Assembly: GCF_040222615.1 (NCBI RefSeq) | Contig: NZ_JAVKCQ010000211.1 | Location: forward strand, 1-17,821 | Length of the DNA: 17,821 bases | From: Haliea sp040222615 | GTDB taxonomy: Bacteria > Pseudomonadota > Gammaproteobacteria > Pseudomonadales > Halieaceae | Reading direction: 5' to 3' | Shown here: positions 13,313 to 17,821 of the stretch, piece by piece | Layout: every line of letters starts with the position of its first letter | Numbering within the stretch: position 1 is the first letter of the stretch | Position numbers and translations under genes: made by a program | Notes under the pieces: model-generated | Told to the model about the DNA's origin: nothing | The model's input: only the letters and a program-made list of their open reading frames with translations | Database searches by the model: none

Positions 13313-15733
13313 CTAGCGGCGACGGCGGCGGCGGGACTTGCCGGCAGGTGCCGACTGCTCCGGATCGGCAGTGGATTTGGCCGCCGCGGGGGCCTTTTTC
13401 TTGCCGGCGCCGGACTTCTTCGCCGCCGCGGATTTCTTCCGCGGCGCGGGCTGGCTGGCATCCACCTTTTTCCCGGCCTTCCTCCGCGGTTTCCTGGCCG
13501 CGCCAGCAGCTGGTGGCGCAGAGTCAATCAGCTCCAGATCCACTTTCTTGTCATCCAGGTCCACCCGGGCCACCTGCACCCGCACGCGGCCACCGAGCTT
13601 GTAGCTGCGACCACTGCGCTCCCCGACCAGACGCTGGTGGGAGGCGTCAAAGCTGTAGTAGTCCCCCGGCAGGGCGCTGATGTGTACCAGGCCTTCTATA
13701 TAGATAGGCTGCAACTCCACAAACAAGCCGAAGCTGGTGACCGCGGCAATTACCCCGTCAAACTCGTCACCTACATGGTCCTGCAGGAACTCGCACTTGA
13801 GCCAGGACTCCACATCGCGGGTGGCGTCATCCGCCCGCCGCTCGGTCATGGAGCAGTGTATGCCCTGGGCCACCATGTCACGCTCGTCGTAGGGGAAGAT
13901 CTGCTCCCGGGGCAGCAGCGGCGCACCGCGCTGCCGCACCACGGTTTTGGTCCGCACCTTGGAACGGATGATGTGGCGGATGCCGCGATGCACCAGCAGG
14001 TCTGCGTAGCGCCGGATCGGAGAGGTGAAGTGGGCATAGGCCGGGTAATGCAGGCCGAAATGGCCTTCATTCTCCGGTTGGTATACCGCCTGGCGCAGGG
14101 AGCGCAGCAGCATGGTCTGGATGACATTGGCATCGTCGCGGCCCTGCACCTCATCCAGCAACTTGCCGTAATGGGCCGGGGTCGGCTTGTCGCCGCCGCG
14201 CAGGTCCAGGCCCAACTCACCGAGGAAAGCTCGCAGGTTCTCCAGTTTCTCGGGAGTGGGACCCTCGTGCACCCGGTACAATACCGGTAGCTTGTGCTCT
14301 TCATAGAAGCGCGCGGCCGCCACGTTGGCGCACAGCATGCACTCCTCGATCAGCTTGTGGGCGTCGTTGCGCACCACCGGCACGATGGCCTCGATCTTGC
14401 GCTGCTCGTTGAACAGGATGCGGGTCTCGGTGGTCTCGAAATCGATGGCGCCGCGGTCACCCCGGGCGCTGCGCAGCACTTTATACAGCGACTGCAGACG
14501 TTTCAGGTCTTTCAGCAGACCCTTGCTGATCTCGGGATGAGCGCCCTGCTCCAGCGCCTCGCCGACCTGGGTGTAGGTCAGCCGGGCGTGAGAGTGAATC
14601 ACCGCCTCGTAGAAGCGGAACCCGGTCAGCTTGCCCGAACCGTTGAGCTCCATCTCACAGACCATGGCCAGGCGATCCACCTCCGGCTTCAAGGAGCACA
14701 GCCCGTTGGACAGGGCCTCCGGGAGCATGGGCACCACCTGTTCCGGGAAGTACACCGAGTTGCCACGCTGGGCCGCTTCCTGATCCAGCGCCGAGCCCGC
14801 CTGCACATAGTGCGAAACGTCGGCGATAGCCACCCACAGACGCCAGCCGCGCAGGCGCTTCTCGCAATACACGGCGTCGTCGAAATCACGGGCGTCTTCG
14901 CCGTCGATAGTGACAAAAGCGAGCTTCCGCAGGTCCGCGCGGTGCAGCTTGTCCTCTTCACGGGGCTCCGCCTCCAGGGAGCCGGCCTCTCGCAGGACCT
15001 CTTCCGGCCACTCATGGGGAATGTTGTGGGAGCGGATGGCAACATCGATTTCCAGGCCGGGGTCCAGATGCTCCCCCAGTACCTCGACGATAGTGCCCTT
15101 GGCGCCAAGATTGCGGGTGGGGTAGTCGGTGATCTCGGCGGTGACAATCTGGCCCGACTTAGCGCCACCCTTGAGCTTCGGCGGGATCAGGATGCGGTGG
15201 TTGACGCGGCTGTTGTCCGGCACCACGAAGCCGATGCCGCTCTCTTCTTCATAGCGGCCCACGATACGGCTGGTACCGCGCTGCAGAACCTCGACCACCC
15301 TGCCTTCCGGGCGTCCGCGCCGGTCCAGACCGATCACGGTGACCAGAACCTCGTCGCCGTCGAACACGAACTGCATCTGGCGTGAACTCAGGTAGAGATC
15401 ATCACCCTGCTCCAGGGGGATGGCGAAGCCGTAGCCGTCCCGATGGCCCTGCACCCGGCAGCGGATCAGGTTCATTTTGTCCACCAGGCCATAGGCCCCG
15501 CGGCGGTTAACCATCAGCTGGCCATCGCGCTCCATGGCTCGCAGGCGCTTGCGCAGGGCTTCCACCGAATCTTCATCTTCAAGCAGGAGCTGTTTGGCGA
15601 TATGAGCGTGGCTGAGAGGCTTGTCCGCGTTGGTGAGCAGGTCGAGGATCGCCTCGCGACTGGGGATGGGATTGTCGTAACGGGCGGCTTCGCGCTCGGC
15701 GTGGGGGTCGGCAATCTTGCCTTTTTTGGTCAT
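13313..15733 (-). CDS. rnr: Ribonuclease R
   Basis: 806 aa. It has an N-terminal helix-turn-helix-like region (NPIPSREAILDLL at 21-33), two cold-shock domains (about 85-260), the RNB catalytic domain with the Asp cluster DGEDARDFDD (277-286) and the signature HFTSPIRRYADL (568-579), an S1 domain (about 650-737), and a Lys/Arg/Ala-rich tail ending in six Arg. It is a processive 3'-5' exoribonuclease that degrades structured RNA, with trans-translation and rRNA quality control as known roles. The start is ATG at 15733, matching the E. coli N-terminus (EREA-x-x-Y-x-NPIPSRE). Its AAGGA lies about 13 nt away, and a pyrimidine-rich CTCCCTCC precedes the ATG. An in-frame GTG ten codons upstream is possible; a frame open to 15850 is not, because it passes through the promoter. 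Confidence 0.95.
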   Translation of the reverse strand: MTKKGKIADPHAEREAARYDNPIPSREAILDLLTNADKPLSHAHIAKQLLLEDEDSVEALRKRLRAMERDGQLMVNRRGAYGLVDKMNLIRCRVQGHRDGYGFAIPLEQGDDLYLSSRQMQFVFDGDEVLVTVIGLDRRGRPEGRVVEVLQRGTSRIVGRYEEESGIGFVVPDNSRVNHRILIPPKLKGGAKSGQIVTAEITDYPTRNLGAKGTIVEVLGEHLDPGLEIDVAIRSHNIPHEWPEEVLREAGSLEAEPREEDKLHRADLRKLAFVTIDGEDARDFDDAVYCEKRLRGWRLWVAIADVSHYVQAGSALDQEAAQRGNSVYFPEQVVPMLPEALSNGLCSLKPEVDRLAMVCEMELNGSGKLTGFRFYEAVIHSHARLTYTQVGEALEQGAHPEISKGLLKDLKRLQSLYKVLRSARGDRGAIDFETTETRILFNEQRKIEAIVPVVRNDAHKLIEECMLCANVAAARFYEEHKLPVLYRVHEGPTPEKLENLRAFLGELGLDLRGGDKPTPAHYGKLLDEVQGRDDANVIQTMLLRSLRQAVYQPENEGHFGLHYPAYAHFTSPIRRYADLLVHRGIRHIIRSKVRTKTVVRQRGAPLLPREQIFPYDERDMVAQGIHCSMTERRADDATRDVESWLKCEFLQDHVGDEFDGVIAAVTSFGLFVELQPIYIEGLVHISALPGDYYSFDASHQRLVGERSGRSYKLGGRVRVQVARVDLDDKKVDLELIDSAPPAAGAARKPRRKAGKKVDASQPAPRKKSAAAKKSGAGKKKAPAAAKSTADPEQSAPAGKSRRRRRR

Positions 15734-15786
15734 ATGGAGGGAGATATCCTTGTCTGTTTTCACTGGGTCAAAATTTACTGGCCGAC

Positions 15787-15815
15787 AGTATACGCGAGGA
15801 TTGACAAAGCTGCCC
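15787..15815 (-). promoter_or_regulatory. Candidate rnr promoter
   Basis: A good minus-strand -10 box, TATACT (15792-15787), lies about 55 nt before the rnr start. No recognisable -35 box is present 17 nt upstream. It overlaps the divergent tRNA promoter, whose -35 box is at 15801-15806, so the two may compete. Confidence 0.35.
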
Positions 15816-15829
15816 GGGAAAAGTAAAGT
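15801..15829 (+). promoter_or_regulatory. Promoter of tRNA-Leu
   Basis: TTGACA (15801-15806), 17 nt, TAAAGT (15824-15829), followed by the GC-rich discriminator GCGCGCCC. This is a near-consensus sigma70 promoter with the discriminator expected of stringently controlled stable RNA genes. Transcription should start near 15836, about 29 nt before the mature tRNA. Confidence 0.8.
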
Positions 15830-15864
15830 GCGCGCCCTCGGGTAGTCCACCGCGATTACACGAT

Positions 15865-15951
15865 GCCCAGGTGGTGAAATTGGTAGACACGCTAGCTTCA
15901 GGTGCTAGTGCTCGAAAGGGCGTGGAGGTTCAAGTCCTCTCCTGGGCACCA
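15865..15951 (+). tRNA. tRNA-Leu(CAG)
   Basis: 87 nt including an encoded CCA. The acceptor arms GCCCAGG (15865-15871) and CCTGGGC (15941-15947) pair fully, followed by the discriminator A and CCA. The anticodon stem CTAGC/GCTAG closes the loop TTCAGGT, giving anticodon CAG, which reads CUG. A long variable arm and the T arm GGTTCAAGTCC are typical of class II tRNA-Leu. Its 3' end borders the accessory region, though I found no copy that would mark an attachment site. Confidence 0.97.
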
Positions 15952-16092
15952 TCCCATCAGTAATTCCAAGCCTTCCCGGCTAATCCATTAAAAATCCCAA
16001 CATAAAACCCCACAAAATGTGAGCGGTAGAAACGCGACCTCACGATTCCCGCCAAGCAAGAAAAAACCCGGCCCGACCTGGGCGCACTAAGT

Positions 16093-16136
16093 GGTGCCAG
16101 TGGCACCATAAACCCCGCCCGGCGGTGACGGGGTTT
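16093..16136 (+). terminator. Candidate terminator hairpins downstream of tRNA-Leu
   Basis: A small stem GGTGCC/GGCACC (16093-16107) is followed by a stem AAACCCCG/CGGGGTTT (16110-16117 with 16129-16136) that ends in TTT. The second is terminator-like, but it is about 160 nt past the tRNA and its T-run is short. No nearer T-rich stop was seen. Confidence 0.4.
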
Positions 16137-16732
16137 CCCCTTGCATCAGCCGGAACCTTGTGCAGTATTGGCCCAGAGATCACCCGAGTGGCAGGCCCGC
16201 CATCGTCACTAGCGAGCGCAGCGGGGTAGTGACGATGGCTCCGAGCCCAGAAAGTACGCTGCGGCGAGGCCGATTTTCGGCAGGACGCGCGCGTGACGGG
16301 TTCGTAGACTACCCACCGTAGACAGAATTACCCGTGGCCACTGCGGATCAGTGGCACAGAGGGGGCCCGCCCTCGACCATCCGGTCAAAACGGGCCCGTG
16401 CGCCCAGGACTGCTTACGGCGCACCGACCTCAGGGTCGGCAGTCCGTTCTCCACATCGCGGCAACTTGTCGCCCAACTCAAAGGGGGTGCTTATACCACT
16501 ACCATTATCACTCGGCCCCCTGGGGCCACGCGTGTATACACAATAGGAATCTCCCCCAGGAGATCGGTTGTGTAGCCTGTTTACAGGCGCTTTCAGGTCG
16601 AAGGGAGTGGTGTCCCGTGATCCTTGCCGGTTTCCGGATGCGGTGGGTTAGTCCCCACGCCTGATCAGAAACACTAACCGAGACAGATAAGCACCGTAAG
16701 AGACCTGAACAACCAATCTAAACAACGCTGCG
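16137..16732. other. Non-coding, hairpin-rich stretch
   Basis: No frame here looks like a real protein. Stems in order are: a perfect 13-bp inverted repeat (16199-16211 with 16227-16239), CCACTG/CAGTGG plus GTG/CAC with one bulge (about 16334-16357), GGGCCCG/CGGGCCC enclosing GACC/GGTC (about 16363-16397), GGACTG/CAGTCC enclosing CCGACC/GGTCGG (about 16407-16445), ACACAA/TTGTGT enclosing ATCTCC/GGAGAT (16538-16573), GCCTG/CAGGC (16575-16588) and GTGGG/CCCAC (about 16642-16657). It may encode a structured RNA or be eroded mobile DNA. The stretch 15952-16092 before it is AT-richer and shows nothing I can name. Confidence 0.5.
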
Positions 16733-16761
16733 TTGACACGCGTCACGTGACACAGTAACGT
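16733..16761 (+). promoter_or_regulatory. Promoter and putative operator of higBA
   Basis: TTGACA (16733-16738) and TAACGT (16756-16761) are 17 nt apart. The spacer contains a perfect palindrome, GTCACGTGAC (16742-16751), well placed for repression by the antitoxin HigA. The predicted transcription start is at or next to the higB ATG (16769), so the message may be leaderless; no Shine-Dalgarno sequence is seen before higB. Confidence 0.55.
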
Positions 16762-16768
16762 TTGCTGC

Positions 16769-17050
16769 ATGATCAAGTCCTTCGCTGATAAACGAACGCA
16801 AGAGCTCTACTCCAAGGGCAAGAGCAGAAAGTTCCCCGCCGATGTTGCTCCGCGAGCGGCCAGAAAACTTGAATACGTGCATCTGGCGGAACAGCTGGAC
16901 GACTTGAAAGTGCCGCCCGGTAATCGCCTGCATCCACTCTTCGGAAACAGGCAAGGGCAGCACGCGATTTCCATAAACGATCAGTGGCGGATCTGCTTTC
17001 GATTTGAAGATGGCGACGCCTACGAGGTCGAAGTGTGTGACTACCATTGA
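16769..17050 (+). CDS. higB: HigB-family toxin
   Basis: 93 aa, the usual length for RelE-superfamily HigB. It starts MIKSFADK, has NRLHPL in the middle (52-57) and ends with the signature region INDQWRICFRFEDGD-x-Y and a final CDYH. These toxins cleave mRNA on the ribosome and are neutralised by HigA. The start is ATG at 16769, which matches family starts although there is no Shine-Dalgarno motif. The antitoxin gene follows after 14 nt. The toxin-first order is the known higBA arrangement. The gene lies in accessory DNA between a tRNA and an RHS remnant. Confidence 0.92.
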   Translation: MIKSFADKRTQELYSKGKSRKFPADVAPRAARKLEYVHLAEQLDDLKVPPGNRLHPLFGNRQGQHAISINDQWRICFRFEDGDAYEVEVCDYH

Positions 17051-17064
17051 AAGGAGCAATGATT

Positions 17065-17379
17065 ATGGCTATTCCCAACACTGTCGGGATGCAGCGCAAG
17101 CCGACCCATCCAGGTGAAATGCTCAGGGAAGATTTCCTGCCGGACTATGGCCTGACGGTTGCCCGGCTGGCCGAATCTTTGGGTGTCTCCCGGCAGTCAG
17201 TGAATGAACTCCTGCGCGAACGCCGTGCCGTCAGCCCTGAAATGGCACTCCGGCTTGCCCGGCTGTTTGGCAACTCGCCCGAGTTCTGGCTGAATGCACA
17301 GCGTGCAATTGATCTGTGGGCGGCGGCTCAATCTGTCAAGGACGAAGTTGATCGGATTAAACCATTACACGCTGCATAG
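17065..17379 (+). CDS. higA: HigA-family antitoxin, XRE-type regulator
   Basis: 104 aa. It has the family opening KPTHPGEMLREDFLPDYGLT (12-31), a helix-turn-helix (LAESLGVSRQSVNELLRERR, about 35-54), then SPEMALRLARLFGNSPEFWLNAQ and AIDLWAAA. It neutralises HigB and should repress the operon at the palindrome upstream. The start is ATG at 17065, 8 nt after AAGGAG; an ATG at 17059 is too close to it, and a TTG at 17047 overlaps the toxin stop. The protein is complete. RHS-like sequence begins directly after its stop codon. Confidence 0.93.
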   Translation: MAIPNTVGMQRKPTHPGEMLREDFLPDYGLTVARLAESLGVSRQSVNELLRERRAVSPEMALRLARLFGNSPEFWLNAQRAIDLWAAAQSVKDEVDRIKPLHAA

Positions 17380-17424
17380 CCAGGCCACCCACTACGTGGG
17401 AAGGGCTTCGAGGCAACCAACTCG

Positions 17425-17821
17425 ATGGGGCTCGGCTTCGATGTACACCGGCACTACATCCGCGCCAACGGCCGTGTGGTCATGATCCGGGAAGATGCCA
17501 ATGGCACGGTAACGCACCGCTATGTGCATACCGATCACCTGGGCAGCACCACCGCCCTGACGGAAGAATCCACCGGCACGGTGCTGGAACGCTACAGCTA
17601 TGACGCCTGGGGTGTGCGCCGCAACCCGACCACCTGGCAACCCGCTGCGATCATCAGCCAGGAGAAACGCGGCTATACCGGCCACGAACACCTGGATGAT
17701 GTCGGGATCATTCACATGAACGGGCGGGTCTACAGTCCCAGCCTGGGGCGGAACTTGAGCCCGGACCCGGTGACAGTCGCGCCGGAAGATGCCCAGGGGT
17801 CCACTCGCTCCAGTTATGAGC
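17425..17821 (+). CDS. RHS repeat-associated core fragment, 5'-truncated, runs off the window; possibly a pseudogene
   Basis: The frame reads HRHYIRANGRVVM, then HTDHLGSTTALTE, ERYSYDAWGVRR, RGYTGHEHLDDVGIIHMNGRVY and SPSLGRNLSPDP. These are the hallmarks of the RHS core that ends the shell of RHS/YD-repeat proteins, before a variable toxin tip. The large N-terminal YD-repeat body is missing. An ATG at 17425 could start translation, but RHS-like sequence extends further 5' to about 17384: THYVG is in another frame and meets KGFE at 17401, as if one base were lost. It is therefore either a decayed remnant or an orphan core cassette. The frame is open at 17821, so the 3' end and any toxin lie outside. 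Confidence 0.8.
   Translation, partial: MGLGFDVHRHYIRANGRVVMIREDANGTVTHRYVHTDHLGSTTALTEESTGTVLERYSYDAWGVRRNPTTWQPAAIISQEKRGYTGHEHLDDVGIIHMNGRVYSPSLGRNLSPDPVTVAPEDAQGSTRSSYE

Noticed and set aside
12521..14290. Plus-strand 589-aa open frame across rlmB and rnr
   Set aside because: It spans two well-identified genes on the other strand and has the composition of an antisense frame.
15734..15850. Extended rnr N-terminus from a GTG at 15850
   Set aside because: It would be translated through the promoter region; the ATG at 15733 matches known RNase R N-termini.
16070..16090. CCTGGGC-like match to the tRNA-Leu 3' end as an attachment-site copy
   Set aside because: Only about seven bases match, too short to call an integration repeat.
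16209..16481. Short open frames on both strands in the 16.2-16.66 kb gap
   Set aside because: No family features or ribosome-binding sites, and the frames run through strong hairpins.
1..17821. CRISPR array
   Set aside because: No regularly spaced direct repeats were seen.

Overview
The window is high-GC bacterial chromosome. It carries a gammaproteobacterial core block, rnr-rlmB-rpsF-rpsR-(membrane protein)-rplI-dnaB, all on the minus strand, in the order I know from Pseudomonas and relatives. Gene content (AidB-type acyl-CoA dehydrogenase, RadA, bS6/bS18/bL9) fits a free-living gammaproteobacterium, perhaps marine. I cannot name the genus from sequence alone.

Layout. (1) 1-3486, minus: an operon of a large redox protein (FAD/NAD(P) oxidoreductase, two cyclic-nucleotide-binding domains and four predicted [4Fe-4S] clusters in one chain), a five-helix membrane protein with two H-x13-H di-heme b motifs, and the 5' end of a third gene. 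Together they look like a ligand-gated electron path from NAD(P)H through FeS clusters to membrane haem b. (2) 3613-5001, minus: radA. (3) 5111-8521, plus: a protein with three DnaT-like C-terminal domains, a chromosomal homologue of phage lambda replication protein P, and aidB. The first two overlap by 89 bp. DnaB itself lies convergently next to this operon, so a helicase and its probable loader sit together. (4) 8522-8678: a large imperfect inverted repeat (29-bp arms) with a second, perfect 12-bp-arm palindrome inside it. (5) 8679-15733, minus: dnaB, rplI, a DUF-type membrane protein, rpsR, rpsF, rlmB and rnr, with a recognisable rpsF promoter and leader. (6) 15865-15951, plus: tRNA-Leu(CAG) behind a near-consensus promoter. 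(7) 15952-17821: accessory DNA with about 0.8 kb of non-coding sequence full of hairpins, a HigB-HigA toxin-antitoxin pair, and a 5'-truncated, apparently frameshifted RHS core running off the window.

The most interesting parts are the DnaT3/lambda-P-like pair, the fused redox protein with its di-heme partner, and the two hairpin-rich non-coding regions (8543-8652 and about 16199-16660). Assignments are by reading motifs and remembered family sequences; no search was run.
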